Below are positions 1 through 10,468 of a stretch of DNA of 64,000 bases, in pieces. Position 1 is the stretch's first letter; each line of letters begins with the position of its first letter. Where the stretch lies: contig NW_008481809.1 of NCBI RefSeq assembly GCF_000365145.1, positions 2,221,630 through 2,285,629 on the forward strand. Direction: 5' to 3'. The notes beneath the pieces are model-generated. The model was given only the letters and a program-made list of their open reading frames with translations. It was not told the origin of the DNA and did no database searches. Position numbers and translations under genes: made by a program. The stretch comes from Cyphellophora europaea CBS 101466 (lineage: Eukaryota > Ascomycota > Eurotiomycetes > Chaetothyriales > Cyphellophoraceae).

Positions 1-1024
1 CGGCAGACACCGCGTCCGAGGAAGGTGCAATCAATATTGCAGGGACAAGACTTTGGGCTCTTGTGGCAAAAGCGTCGGCAGCTTCGGTAGCTTGCTCAGG
101 AGGCTCGGTGGCTCTGTCGTCGAGATGAGCCCACTGCATGCCCATAGCGAACGCACTCAGAGCCAGACACGCGAAACTCGCATCCCCCCTTTTCTGTGCG
201 CTAGAGTAGTGGACCTCAAGCATCCGGCGCATCTCTCGCTGATTGACATAGAAGAAGCTGTCGATTGCATAATCAAAGACGATGGAAATCAGATATTGAG
301 CCACTTCCGAGGGTGGGAAGATAGCAACTGCCTTGGAGTATGCTCCGTCCTCGGACTCGTTCAGTGCGACCGATGATTCTTCTGACTAGCCCCTCTCAGT
401 ATGGCTCAGAGCATACGTCAATTGCGTACCTGTTGTCGACGGCGGGTCGGTGGCTTGTTATGGGATGAGATGGGCTCAAGGAACATTAGACGTCTAATAT
501 GGGACAGAAAGCTTCCCTCGACCTGTGTTTTGCGGCCCGCTACTTTGATCAGTGGGTGTCTGGCTGCATCTGGCGCCCATACCGTGACTAGGTATGTGCC
601 CAGAAAGAAAGTCCGGCACGGCATCGGCGCTTCCAGCAGCTGTCGATGGACTTGGATCCCATCGTCTGGCCCCGGGACTCAGAGTACCGCCGCTGAGCGC
701 TTGTGGTGTTGACCCCGATGATGCTCGTCGAGGACTTCTACCGCAATGAGCCGACGGAAATATGCTATCAATTAAACTCACCGTGATGCGGGAGCGCTCT
801 GTGGGAAGTCTGCAAAAACACAGGCCCTACGGTTGCGACGACACCGATCACACGCATCTTCATGACGCTGCACGCACCGGCTTTTTCGGGCCTGGCAGCT
901 GACACATCTAGAGAAATCAGCAAGTGCGACTCACCAGTGACCAGCTGGTGGCGTACGCTTTCCGAGCACGAAGTGGCTTTCGACTATTGCTTGTCGGTCG
1001 CGAGGGGTCGCCAGGCCCCTCCAT
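1..1024 (-). CDS. Zn2Cys6 fungal transcription factor, N-terminal part (cut by left edge)
   Basis: DNA-binding regulator of the Gal4-type family, acting in the nucleus. The start ATG is at 1024. Exons read 957-1024, 782-907, 583-737, 430-542 and 1-385, with introns of 40-49 nt, all GT-AG. The junction of exons 1 and 2 gives RKACVSCQARKSRC, and the complete cluster is C-x2-C-x6-C-x7-C-x2-C-x6-C at about residues 24-49. A Ser/Pro-rich linker follows, then a segment with FLSHIRRLMFLEP and the start of the middle homology region (SFFYVNQ). The reading frame is still open at base 1, so the C-terminus is missing. It is divergent from an MFS transporter, so local control of that transporter is a fair inference but is not shown. 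The family and the cluster are seen directly; the target genes are unknown. Confidence 0.85.
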
Positions 1025-1354
1025 GAGGTCGTTCTTCAGGTCACACGAGTCGAAATGTGCCTTTACTGATCTTAAACCCGAGCAAGCGAAGATGAGGCAT
1101 TACTAGCTCAGTCTCGATGGATCTGCCGCGTGGGACTTATCTCTGTACCACCAAGACTTTCAACGTCGCCTAAGCTTAGCCGACAGATGCCGACAGATGC
1201 CGACAGATGCTGACGCTTGTACGACTTCGCCGACAGATGCCGATCCTCCCTTTGCCTGCATCCGCACGCCCACCTATCTTGGAGAGAGCGATAAGAGATG
1301 GACTGATCCCCGTCTTGCTGATCGTCAGCATCTCCATTTCCTTCGCATACCCTC
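1025..1354. promoter_or_regulatory. Shared promoter between regulator and MFS transporter
   Basis: This 330-bp stretch separates two divergent start codons, 1024 on the minus strand and 1355 on the plus strand. It carries a perfect 10-bp direct repeat, CGACAGATGC, three times head to tail at 1181-1210 and once more at 1231-1240. No other feature explains the repeat. It could be a binding site array, for example for the adjacent Zn2Cys6 protein. Confidence 0.5.
1181..1240 (+). repeat. 10-bp direct repeat CGACAGATGC, four copies
   Basis: Copies lie at 1181-1190, 1191-1200, 1201-1210 and 1231-1240; the last is separated by 20 bp, exactly two repeat units, which keeps the phase. The GCCGACAG core contains a CCG triplet of the kind that Zn2Cys6 proteins often contact. 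That reading is inference. Confidence 0.8.
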
Positions 1355-3087
1355 ATGGATATCAAAAAGGAGATGAAGGGTCCGGATGACTACGAGACAG
1401 ATGTCGCCGTCGCACACTCGGCTACCCTGGGTGTAGCGGATGAGGAATTCCGGGAATACACCGAACTGAGCGGACTCTTTCAAGGCCCGAGGCTCAGGAA
1501 GGTGACACGAAAGATCGAGTATGTTGCTTCAGTCGCTCTCCAATCTAAACTGACGACGACAGTTTTCGCGTACTACCTCAACTACTTCTCATCTACCTAA
1601 TCTCCTATGTCGACCGCAGTAATGTTGGTAAGTTCATGTCTTCCCCATGGGTTACCTTTCAATGTTAATGATTGATCCAGGCAACGCCAGACTCTTCGGG
1701 GCAGCCGCGGACATGAAGCTCTCCGGCCAGCAATGGAATGCAGGACTGAGCGTCTTTTTCGTGACCTACGGTGCCTTTGCTGTGTTGGTTGCCATCTCCG
1801 TCAAATGCTAGTCGATGCTGACATGTCCAGTCCATCAAACATTATGCTGAAGCGCGTGGGCCAAAGGATCTGGCTTTCCACCTTGATCACCGGCGTAGGC
1901 ATTGTCTGTGTTTGCTCCGGACTCCAGGTCAACTATGCCGGCTGGATCTCGTTTCGCCTTCTCCTCGGTGTCGTCGAGGCCGGAGTCTACAGCGGCTGCA
2001 CATACGCCTTGACCTCGTGGTACTCGCCTAAAGAGCTGCACAGCCGCATGACGCTCTTCTACTCTGGCGGTGCTTTATCTGGCGCATTTTCAGGCTTGTT
2101 GGCCTACGCCATTGGTCAACTGGACCACACCTGGGGCTACCGAGGCTGGCGGTTTATCTACGTAATCGAAGGAATCTTCACCACGCTTATCGGCATCATC
2201 TCATTCTTTTGGCTGATTCCTGAGCCGGATCAAGCCGGGAAGTGGCTGGATGATGAAGAGAGGCGCTTCTTGATCCTACGACATCGCTTTGCAGCCGGAG
2301 GAGAGTCAGGCATTGCTGAGAAAGAGGAGTTCTCTTGGAAGCACGCCGGTGCAGCTTTCCGGTCCATCCACGTCTACCCGCTGGCCATGATTGGTTTTGC
2401 GGTCTCTGGAGTCATCTACGCCATTTCCTTCACGTTGCCGACCATCATCAACAACTTGGGGTACTCAGCCGCCGATGCTCAAGCTCTGACCGTACCGCCG
2501 TACGTTTTTGCCTGCTTGTGTACGGTTGTGGCTGGTTTCGCTGCGGACAAGTATGAGAAGCGAATGCTGTCAATTTTTGTCCCAAGCATCTTCGCAGCCA
2601 TTGGCTGTGCCATTGTTATGTGCACAGTTCGCTTCTCAGGCATGGAAGGCGCAACGCTATTTGGCTGCTTCATCATGGCGGGAGGACTATATCCAGCCGT
2701 GCCTTCTGTGACTGCATGGGTTTCGCTGAATGTTGCCGGCTCGATGAAGCGCGCTGTTGCTATCGCCATCACCTTTACCTTGACCGTGCTGAGTGGAGTG
2801 AGTACCATGTATCAACGATGAGATTTCGTGTTCGCTGACAGCTCTAGATTCTCGGGTCCAACATTTTCCTCGCAGCAGAGGCTCCCGAATATACCACTGG
2901 CTTCTCGGTATCTCTTGTCATGATCACCGTGTTCTCGATCTTCACATCACTCGCGTACTGGATGGTCCTCAAGAGAATCAACTCAAAACGAGCTGCCATA
3001 CCAACGGAGGAGATCAAGGCAAAGTACACTGAAGCAGAATTGGCCGACATGGGTGACCTCAGTCCGGCGTTTCGATATGCAACATAG
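1355..3087 (+). CDS. MFS transporter, anion:cation symporter (DAL5/TNA1-like)
   Basis: Plasma-membrane major facilitator, probably importing a carboxylate or vitamin-like anion with protons, as in the allantoate/nicotinate permease family. Five exons: 1355-1518, 1563-1627, 1681-1783, 1831-2797, 2848-3087, giving 512 aa. Family hallmarks appear across the joins: LIYLISYVDRSNVGNAR in helix 1, then PSNIMLKRVG after helix 2, then the R-x-L-L-G-V-x-E-A-G signature in helix 4. The exon 3 donor (GTTGGT at 1784) is weak and was chosen because it restores AVPSN. The gene is divergent from the Zn2Cys6 regulator and convergent with an NmrA-like reductase. The substrate cannot be read from the sequence. 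Confidence 0.85.
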
Positions 3088-3858
3088 GCAACTCCATCTA
3101 GGAGTGAATGTACGTACTGCAACGTGTCACATGGACGAGCATCGTGCGGGCGCCGTTTCCCCAGCCTCTTCTGCCTGGCAACCACTATATATCACAAATT
3201 CGGAAATCTCTCCTAACAATCGCACAGACCTACAGCAGTAAGACTGTAACGAAACCGGGCAGGCTATCAAACGCCAGAGGTCCTGGGGTCGAAAGTCGTT
3301 GCCACTGAAAAACTTGCGCCTAGCACTGCGTCTAGCAGGAGTCAAGGTAAGTTTTCGGGGAGGAATGCTACTACAAAGTCAAACAAAAAAGAAAGATGCC
3401 ATCAAAGAAGCCACTGTAAGATCTTCCAGTAGGAGTTGTACTACTACCAAGTGGTAGTACATGGGTCCACGAGACCTTCTATTATGGGAGCACATTCCTC
3501 TGTTCTTTTTGCATTTTTTGACATGGTCCCTCGTGATCATGGCCGTCCGATCCGGTACTTACTCTATGGTCTGATGATTACTAGACTTCAAGGCCAATCA
3601 AACATTCAGCGAGATCGGCCTTTGGAGTACACTTGTATATGACTCGTCGAGGTATTTGCCCCCTTTCTCTGGTGTCTCGAGGCTCAGCCTCGCCAAGCAA
3701 TTTACCGCCAAGACTTTCACTGCCTGAGATACTAGAAGCCAGCCAGCCATGTCATGTTCTACGTGACTCGGCGCATAAGTCAGAAAAATACACATGATTG
3801 GTCGAGCTTATCATACTCACAAGGCCATCCATGGCCTCAAGGTTCCCATCCATCTCAC
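3088..3858. other. Convergent intergenic stretch
   Basis: Between the 3' ends of the transporter and the reductase. No coding pattern is visible. An 8-bp perfect inverted repeat with a 2-nt spacer (tactacca ag tggtagta) lies at 3442-3459 and could form a hairpin in the 3' region. Its role is unknown. Confidence 0.5.
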
Positions 3859-5047
3859 CTAAGCTACAGCAGCATCCTCCACACGGAATGCATTACGCCC
3901 TCCAAGTTTATCTTCAATCGACTGGCCACCGTAAGCCTTGGTGGCCTTGCCCGCCAACACCCCCCTCATGAAATCCTCGAATGTGACGGGCTTGAAGTCC
4001 GGATACAGCTCCCGCGCGTCCAGGTAGCCCAAGTACTTTGCGTTCTCGAGCGTGTTGTCGCCGCGGATGAATTTGGAGTGGTTGTACTGCGCGCCGAAGA
4101 GGGCGGCACGTGCCATCCAGTCGCCAGGCGGGGCGTTCTTCACGGCTTCCAGGGCGGAACGAAGTTGTTCTTCGGCTTCGGCTTTGGATACCTGGAAACA
4201 CACCACGGGTTAGCTTCACCGCTCTTTTGGAGGCCGGGGGGGGGTGTGCCTTGGAGCTGCAGGAGGAGGTAAAATCAGTGCACGCACGTAGTTGCGAGGG
4301 ATCGTTTCCCCACTAAGCCGTTCTGCGATTTCCCACAGCTGGCTCTGCGACAGCTCGTCCGAGTAGGTCACGACGCGCTTGTTCAGTGTCCGCGGATCCT
4401 TGATGATGCGGGCCACGAAGCGGCCTTGGTCGTGCATGTCGGTCAGCAGGTTCGGCGCGTTCCCATCACCGTAGATCTCCTTGACGGGGAACATGGTGAT
4501 GGCATAGTCTGCCTTTCCGGACGGCAGCCATGGAAAACTGAGCTGATGCCAGAAGCCGACGTCGATGATGGTGAAGGGGACTTTCTGGAAGAAGATGCGG
4601 TCATGCACCTGCTCCTTTTCATCGCGGATCAGCATGGCCCCGCCCCGCGGGCTGATGGTCGTGAAGCCGCAAGGGACGAAGCGCTTGGTCCCGGCCTCTT
4701 TTGCTGCGTCCACCCAGTTGAGCTGGGCGAGCTGGGCATTTGGCCCCAGGGCGCTCACGAGAATGTCGATGCCCTTGAGGTGAGGGACGAGGTCGGCGAC
4801 CGGAGCTCGGACTTCGCCCACTCTGATTGAAACGCCACGTTCTCGTAGTTTGGCGACGGCTGGAGATGTGGCAGAAGCAGGCCTGGTGAAGGCAATGACA
4901 TGCTGTGATTGTCAGGTTGTTTCATTGTAGTTGCATGGTGTTACTGGCAGCACTTACGAAGCTGTCATCTGCAAGGAGACCGCTCAGAACCTCGGTTCCA
5001 GCGGTGCCGGTGGCGCCCAGCAGCAACACGGTCTGTTTAGCTGCCAT
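3859..5047 (-). CDS. NmrA-like / isoflavone-reductase family NAD(P)-binding protein
   Basis: Atypical short-chain dehydrogenase of the NmrA/PCBER group, cytosolic, either an aromatic-compound reductase or a redox-sensing regulator. Exons 4958-5047, 4288-4902 and 3859-4191 give 345 aa; introns are 55 and 96 nt. The N-terminus has a Rossmann glycine motif, LLLGATGTAG at residues 8-17. The segment DILVSALGPNAQLAQLNWVDAAKEAG followed by KRFVPCGF matches the family beta4-beta5 region, though the usual Ser/Lys pair is not obvious. Intron 2 contains a G9 run. It lies next to a DAL5-type transporter and a Zn2Cys6 regulator, suggesting a small catabolic neighbourhood; that is inference. Confidence 0.8.
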
Positions 5048-5439
5048 TGTCGACTTTCGCAAGATGTCTTATCCTCGATTCAGTCCTTGTTTCTGTCGAC
5101 ATTGACTAAGATGGAGTATTTTGGAGTATTTATTGTAGTTCTTTGCGGCCAAGGCAGTTGTTGGTCCGGCCGCTCGGCCGAACTTACCTACTTAGCCAAA
5201 AGTATCAGCCGATATCACATTACTCCGAGGGCATGTTCCTGCATTAATCTGGTACGGTCGTCGTATCCGTTTCCATACTCGGATACGATCAAAAAGATGG
5301 CAATGAGGATGCATAAAAGACCCAATGATCGAGTCTTTCCGATATGACAAACATCAAGCTCCAACATTTGTAGCCAATGATCCGCTTAAGGCCAGTCTCG
5401 AGACACTCAGGGTTCAATGTAGACTTTAAGCAGCTGCTC
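5048..5439. other. Upstream region of the reductase
   Basis: About 390 bp upstream of the NmrA-like start. I see no gene and no clear regulatory repeat here. Confidence 0.4.
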
Positions 5440-5930
5440 TTATGTCCGAGGAAACTCAAGAAATGCATGCGCCGTTTGCTCCAAGCCAGGGTTTTTCCAG
5501 AGCATAGTGACTCAGCATTCTCCAGCTCGACAAGCTTCGCCATCATCCTCTTCATTATTACCAAGATGTTGTCCATCGATCTTCTGTCGGCTGCATCAAA
5601 AGGATCGGGCAGATGCCGAAGTCCTCGGGTTCCTCCATTGGCTTATACGACGCATGAGCTCCCGGGAACCACGTGCAGATGTATCGCTGCACTGTTATAT
5701 ATGCTAGCATTTGTCAGTGGAGCCAGCGGGACATCATGTTCTCCGACATCCATAATCGAGACTTGGAAGGCAACAATGGTCGTGTTGCGGCAAAGATCTG
5801 GCGCAACCATTCATTCTGTAAGCAGCAAGCGTTCCAGCTTCTCGCACGTCATCGAGCACTTTTTCCAACAGCATCTGCAAGAAGGATAAGGCGTCAGTGG
5901 CAGTCACCTTCTGAGACGATCGTATTCGCA
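5440..5930 (-). pseudogene. Decayed alpha/beta-hydrolase (C-terminal remnants)
   Basis: No intact gene, but four short coding-like pieces follow each other in the right order on the minus strand in different frames: YKPMEEPEDFGICPILLMQ and PTEDRWTTSW (about 5570-5660), KLVELENA (about 5515-5550), HYALEKP (about 5487-5510) and GLEQTAHAFLEFPRT ending in TAA at 5440-5442. Together they match the end of an alpha/beta-hydrolase fold, where the acid sits in the ED-R-W-T segment and the catalytic His in ENAGHY-type motifs. Frameshifts occur between the pieces. More coding-like sequence (TDALSFLQMLLEKVLDDV, about 5890) lies upstream. I read this as a gene fossil. The exact parent family is uncertain. 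Confidence 0.5.
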
Positions 5931-6149
5931 ACAAGTTTGGCTTCACAGGCGGAAGTGGATGAATGAACGATCGTGAATCGCGTTTGTAATGAAGATGGTC
6001 TGTGCAGTAATGTTTTTCATTCGAGGTCACTGTGGCCTTCAAGTGACTCTAATCCTGCTTGAACCTATCCACATGTTCTCGTCGCTTCCTTTCGTCCTGG
6101 TACTTCGTTTCGACCGCCAAGTGGGCCTAGCCAACACAGCCATGAATGC

Positions 6150-6534
6150 TTATTTGAAGGACTTCAAGGGTAGGATGGATAGCCAGAAGGCATCGAGAGG
6201 AGGGTATTTGGGCATTGGTAGACCCATCCACTGCAGCTTCTCTTGGGCATTCCTGGGGCCGTTCTGCATTCATTAGCCGGAGTCACCCGTGGCGCACAAG
6301 ACGAAACGTTACCTTGACAATGACAGCTTCACCTCGCGTATTGATCATCATTCGTATGTTGATTTTGGGACGAGGCTCTGTGGTAGGGTTCTCCTCCTGA
6401 GGGAGGCCGACGGCTTGGGGGTGGTGATTGGGTGAGAAGACACTCTCAGGAATGGTTGCTAGCTTCTTCTCGATGTCGGGGCCAAACATGGCTTCGGCAA
6501 AGTAGCTCGAGTCGATGTCTGAGTTGGTGTCCAT
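6150..6534 (-). CDS. Small hypothetical protein, two exons
   Basis: Exons 6313-6534 and 6150-6263 join through a 49-nt intron (GTAACG...GCAG) to give 111 aa. I do not recognise the family. The protein begins MDTNSDIDSS, is acidic at first, has a PRPKINIRMMINTRGEAVIVK strand-like segment in the middle and ends KYPPLDAFWLSILPLKSFK; there is no signal peptide or membrane segment. It lies about 270 bp downstream of the PP2C gene on the same strand, so the two could be transcribed in tandem. The start was taken at the first ATG in the frame; the frame stays open a little farther upstream. Confidence 0.5.
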
Positions 6535-6807
6535 TTTGAGGTGCGTTGTCGATGGCTCCAACAGTGCCCTTCACTAACAATTTGAGGAGTTGCTGGGGAC
6601 CTCCAACGCTTGAAGCGGAGGCTCCTGTATTGACCTGGCCCGCAGCCTCGCCGCCTTGTTGCCTCAGCCTCGCGCCGCAATATCGCCGGAAGGCAAGCAA
6701 ACCACCAAGGCAATTTTTTCCGCCTTTTTTGGTCGAGGGGTAAATCCAGCGACTGCGGTTCGTCCCACATCGCATGGGATGCTCGTAGAGACTTCGCACC
6801 CTCAGCA

Positions 6808-7983
6808 TTAGCTCTCTCTCCTCTTACAAATGCCGACAACAACGCTGATGTCGTCGAGCTTCCCACCAAAGGCACTGATACCCTCGTCTAAGGCCTTCTC
6901 CATATAAGGACTTTCGGCATTGGGATCCTGGGCGATTGCTCTTGCGGCATTCATGAGCTCGCGAGCAACAAACAGCATTCCTTCGTTGGCCTCGGACGCG
7001 CCTTGCTCCCAGCTCTTCACACAACCACATACTTTTTCGATAATCTCGTTCTCGAACAGATTGTCTGAAACGCCGTCACTCACAACGACGACGACGTCGC
7101 CTTCCTCTAGGCTGACCTGGTCCATCACAGCATTCCCGTCTGGCGTGTCAGGACTGTTGGTGCCGAGCTGTCGAGGACAGTCGAACCAGTGCCATTGCTC
7201 CGTGGTTTTGTAGAGAAGCTCACCGGCGGGGCCCTCCTCAGCGCCCGCATCACCGCCAGCACCACGGTCTGGTCGCATCACGTACACCATGCTGTCTCCG
7301 AGCGTAGTGCACAGCACAGACGGGTAGCCCTGCTCGTCATGATGCAAGAGGGCCCCACTCGCGGTTGTGGTGCCCAGAATCTCGTTGCCCTCGCTTGGGC
7401 TGGTGCTCTTCTTAGTGTGCTCGAAAGCCCGCTGCAGGCATGCCACCATATCAAGCTGACCCACTTCCAGGTCCTGGTCCGGTGACTCTTTATAGATCTT
7501 CTCGGCCTCTTCCATCCAATGGTGGGTGATCAAGCGGGACCATAGAGCGGCATGGCCCCGCTCCTTTTGCGCCCAAGCTCCAACACCGTCGCCCACAGCC
7601 AGGAAGTTCCGGCCGCCAATAATGGCAGCATCATCCCCATTGGTGATGCCTGCAATGACGTGCCCCTCATCATCATGTGGTTTCCTCGCTCTCGCAGCCT
7701 GATGCGTCGTCAAAGGGTCTGAGAAAGAGTGACTGGGAGTTGAGAGGAAAGGCGGAGGAAAGGGTCGGGAGGGCCGTTTAGCGAAGATAGCGTAGCCCGT
7801 GTCGAAGTAAAAGGGAGATCTGTCGAATACATCTACACGGTCATCGTTGGTGGTGTGGCCGGAGAAGATAAGCTGCCGGCGTGGACGTGGTACAGAGGAA
7901 GAGAAGGCACGCGTGCATGCCGAAATGCGGAGGGATCGGAGGGGGGCTGCTACATGCTTGGATAGAGGGATTGAGAGAAGCAT
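6808..7983 (-). CDS. PTC7: PP2C-type protein phosphatase, PTC7/azr1-like, mitochondrial
   Basis: Metal-dependent Ser/Thr phosphatase. In yeast the family member Ptc7 acts in mitochondria, where it activates coenzyme Q synthesis through Coq7. Single exon of 391 aa. The first 30 residues are rich in Arg/Ser with no acidic residue (LRSLRISACTRAFSSSVPRP), a typical mitochondrial presequence. PPM motifs are present in order: VGDGVGAW (metal-binding Asp), TTLGDSMVYVM, VVVSDGVSDNLFE and GKLDDISVVV. The length and the absence of other domains fit PTC7 rather than the larger PTC1-6 enzymes. Confidence 0.88.
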   Translation of the reverse strand: MLLSIPLSKHVAAPLRSLRISACTRAFSSSVPRPRRQLIFSGHTTNDDRVDVFDRSPFYFDTGYAIFAKRPSRPFPPPFLSTPSHSFSDPLTTHQAARARKPHDDEGHVIAGITNGDDAAIIGGRNFLAVGDGVGAWAQKERGHAALWSRLITHHWMEEAEKIYKESPDQDLEVGQLDMVACLQRAFEHTKKSTSPSEGNEILGTTTASGALLHHDEQGYPSVLCTTLGDSMVYVMRPDRGAGGDAGAEEGPAGELLYKTTEQWHWFDCPRQLGTNSPDTPDGNAVMDQVSLEEGDVVVVVSDGVSDNLFENEIIEKVCGCVKSWEQGASEANEGMLFVARELMNAARAIAQDPNAESPYMEKALDEGISAFGGKLDDISVVVGICKRRES

Positions 7984-8504
7984 TGAAGGCGATGGAGGGC
8001 TCTCATCCCGCGAGAGGATCCCCAGTCATAGCATGATGGAGGTGGGGTGAGTGAGAGGAACGTCTGCGTGGAGAAAGGTGAGAGGTGAGAGGGTGCGGTG
8101 ATGTATGATTTAGGCCTGGACCGCACCGCCTGCCGTGCTTCAAGTTGGTGCCACTACGGAGCTTCCTGCCGGCCGGGATAACTAATGCCCGGTGCCAAGA
8201 TATCAAGTGAGGTTCACGCGTCACAGATGGCTTCCTCTAAAGTGTCCAAGTTCATTGTTGGAGTCATGCTCTTCAAAACAGATCCAAGTGGTCACAACGG
8301 TACAACCAGATCTGAAAGCGCTGCAAGCTTATCTGAAATGGCCATACTCTGGTTGGATATAGGCCTGCTTCAAGCTGCCATATATATACAGTCTCGAAGT
8401 CACAGCACGAGCTGATAACAAAAGGAGTGAATCGATGCTGCTACTCTTTGTGGAGACTCCGGCCTCGGCAGCCCAGTTCCCGACTAGAGCGAACAGCTTC
8501 TCAG
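7984..8504. other. Intergenic, upstream of the PP2C gene
   Basis: About 520 bp containing the PP2C promoter and the 3' end of the next gene. An A/T-rich ATATATATAC stretch lies near 8380. No gene is seen. Confidence 0.4.
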
Positions 8505-9587
8505 CTATGCAACGCCAGATCTCTTCTCAATCTCGATCAACGACCTTGCCGTATCCTGAAAGGTCTTCTCTTTGGAGATGAACTCAATACCCAGTTCCCT
8601 CTTGGCTTTCGAGTTGTCGACCTTGAAGGTCTCGACCCTCGGCGTGGCATCAGGATCCGTGATTCTGTCTTTTCTGTCGGGCAAAAAGTCTCTCAGGATC
8701 TGGCAGACGTCGTTATAGAGGAAGGTGCCCGAAGTGATGAAATATCTCCCTGACTCCGGATGCTCATACGCCTTGAGATGCGCCTGAGCCACATTTCGCA
8801 CGTCAGCAAATGCCGGAAACATAGTCAGTCCAGGCTCCTTTGTACTCCCATCCATGAATCGGTAGATGTCCCCGAGACTGGTATTCAGATGCTTGATGTC
8901 GACGTTCTGGTAAGCCGGCCCATAGATCATGGGCGGACAGACTGCCGCGAGTGTGAAATGCGGCTTGTGCTTCTCGATATAGTCCCAAGCCGCCTTCTCC
9001 GCAAATACCTTGCTGGCCGAGTACGCCACAGGTCCGCTGCCAGCCACAGCTTCTTCCCATGTTACAGGATTCCAATCCTTCTCCGAGTAAGTGTATCCCG
9101 GCCGGTTTCCCTTCGGAATGTCGATGATTGATGAGAACGACGACGTGATCACCACGCGCTTCACATTCGGGCCGTACTTGTGCACGCTCTCCAACACCTG
9201 CAGCGTGCCCTGCAACGACGGTCTAAGCAGATCGCGTTCGTTATCCTCGACCTGCAACAGGAAAGGCGCAGCCAGGTGTATCACACCCTCGACACCTTTG
9301 ACGGCCTCGGCGTAAGCTCCCGGCGCCTCGATGTCCTTGACGATGACGAACTCCAGCTGTGTCTCGTCTACGCCTGGAAATGTCTGACGCACCTTGTCGG
9401 CCGAGGACTCGCTGCGCACTTGGGCGCGGACTTTGTAGCCGTGCTCGAGGAACTCCATGATGATAGGTGTACCTACAAAGCTTGTGGCACCGTCGATAAG
9501 GACGGTATTGGAAGCATTCTTATTGCTGCCTCCAGAGAGCTTCTCTCTGAGTTTACCAAGGCGGGCTTTGATGGAATCTGCGGCCAT
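8505..9587 (-). CDS. NAD(P)-dependent reductase, extended SDR (GRE2/dihydroflavonol reductase-like)
   Basis: Cytosolic carbonyl reductase of the extended SDR family, close in layout to yeast Gre2 (methylglyoxal/aldehyde reductase) and plant dihydroflavonol reductases. Single exon of 360 aa. The Rossmann motif is IDGATSFVGTPI at about residues 32-43, with Ser and Val at places usually held by Gly; VIHLAAPF follows, then the catalytic Ser in VVITSSFSS and Y-S-A-S-K. About 25 residues precede the fold. The substrate cannot be read from the sequence. Confidence 0.85.
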   Translation of the reverse strand: MAADSIKARLGKLREKLSGGSNKNASNTVLIDGATSFVGTPIIMEFLEHGYKVRAQVRSESSADKVRQTFPGVDETQLEFVIVKDIEAPGAYAEAVKGVEGVIHLAAPFLLQVEDNERDLLRPSLQGTLQVLESVHKYGPNVKRVVITSSFSSIIDIPKGNRPGYTYSEKDWNPVTWEEAVAGSGPVAYSASKVFAEKAAWDYIEKHKPHFTLAAVCPPMIYGPAYQNVDIKHLNTSLGDIYRFMDGSTKEPGLTMFPAFADVRNVAQAHLKAYEHPESGRYFITSGTFLYNDVCQILRDFLPDRKDRITDPDATPRVETFKVDNSKAKRELGIEFISKEKTFQDTARSLIEIEKRSGVA

Positions 9588-10468
9588 TATTAGGGTGACG
9601 ACCGGTGAGCACTCTCTCGAGGTTCGCAGTACAGGTTAAGAGACAAGGCGGATGTCGATCGAAACCTAGCACAACCGACCCTCGGCATCCCCTGGGGGGG
9701 CACGCATTAGATATACCACAACAGAATCCCATGGTCCACGAGCATTCGGGGGCGCACAGCTGCATCAGAACGAACAACATGTACACGACCCTCACCACAA
9801 GCAATTGCTTCCGCAGCGGACCGGGCTGTACCAGACCCCTTCGAGCCATGCTCGGCATTCATACCATTGGCTGCATCAGCTCAGCCAAGCAAAATGAACC
9901 TCAATACCCGGGGCATGGGGATGCAAGGTTATCTAATCCCCCAACTTTAGGCGATGTGGCAACGAGCATGGACGGAACCAACAAGCCCAGATATTTGACA
10001 CTGAACGCTAGCAGTGGACCTTCACCTGCAGCCCTGCCTGTATGGCTCAAGCCGCGTGTGTCACAATATGTGACTGGTGCCAGACCACGCCACATTGTGC
10101 CATACGACAAGCGTCGGTGGGCATCGGTAGTCACCGTTGCATACAGGACCGGGGAAGTCTTCGGAAAGACTGACAGACTCGTACTGGGTTAGCGTCCGTC
10201 GGCTCCGGCTCTTCTCATGTATCTTGTAGGAACGTATAGATCTCGTAGCAACATACATGACATGTCGCGTCACTCGCACATCACATAGGCATGGCTTGTG
10301 TCTCGACTCAAGAAAGGATAGCATCTTGCTCGTCTCACAATTGGGGGTATCATCTAAGGGTAATCTATGCACCAAGACCATGAATAAAATCAGCCTGACC
10401 CTCCAAGCCCCGTTGTTGCTTCGGACCCACCATAGAAATCTCATCATTCATCATGAATTAGGACCCTC
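9588..10468. other. Intergenic stretch of 880 bp
   Basis: Promoter of the GRE2-like gene on the left and 3' end of the transglutaminase-like gene on the right. Plus-strand open frames here have no family features or splice logic, so I call no gene. Confidence 0.4.

Noticed and set aside
9605..10192. Plus-strand open frame of 196 codons in an intergenic stretch
   Set aside because: Low-complexity, no domain, and it would sit inside the promoter of the neighbouring reductase.
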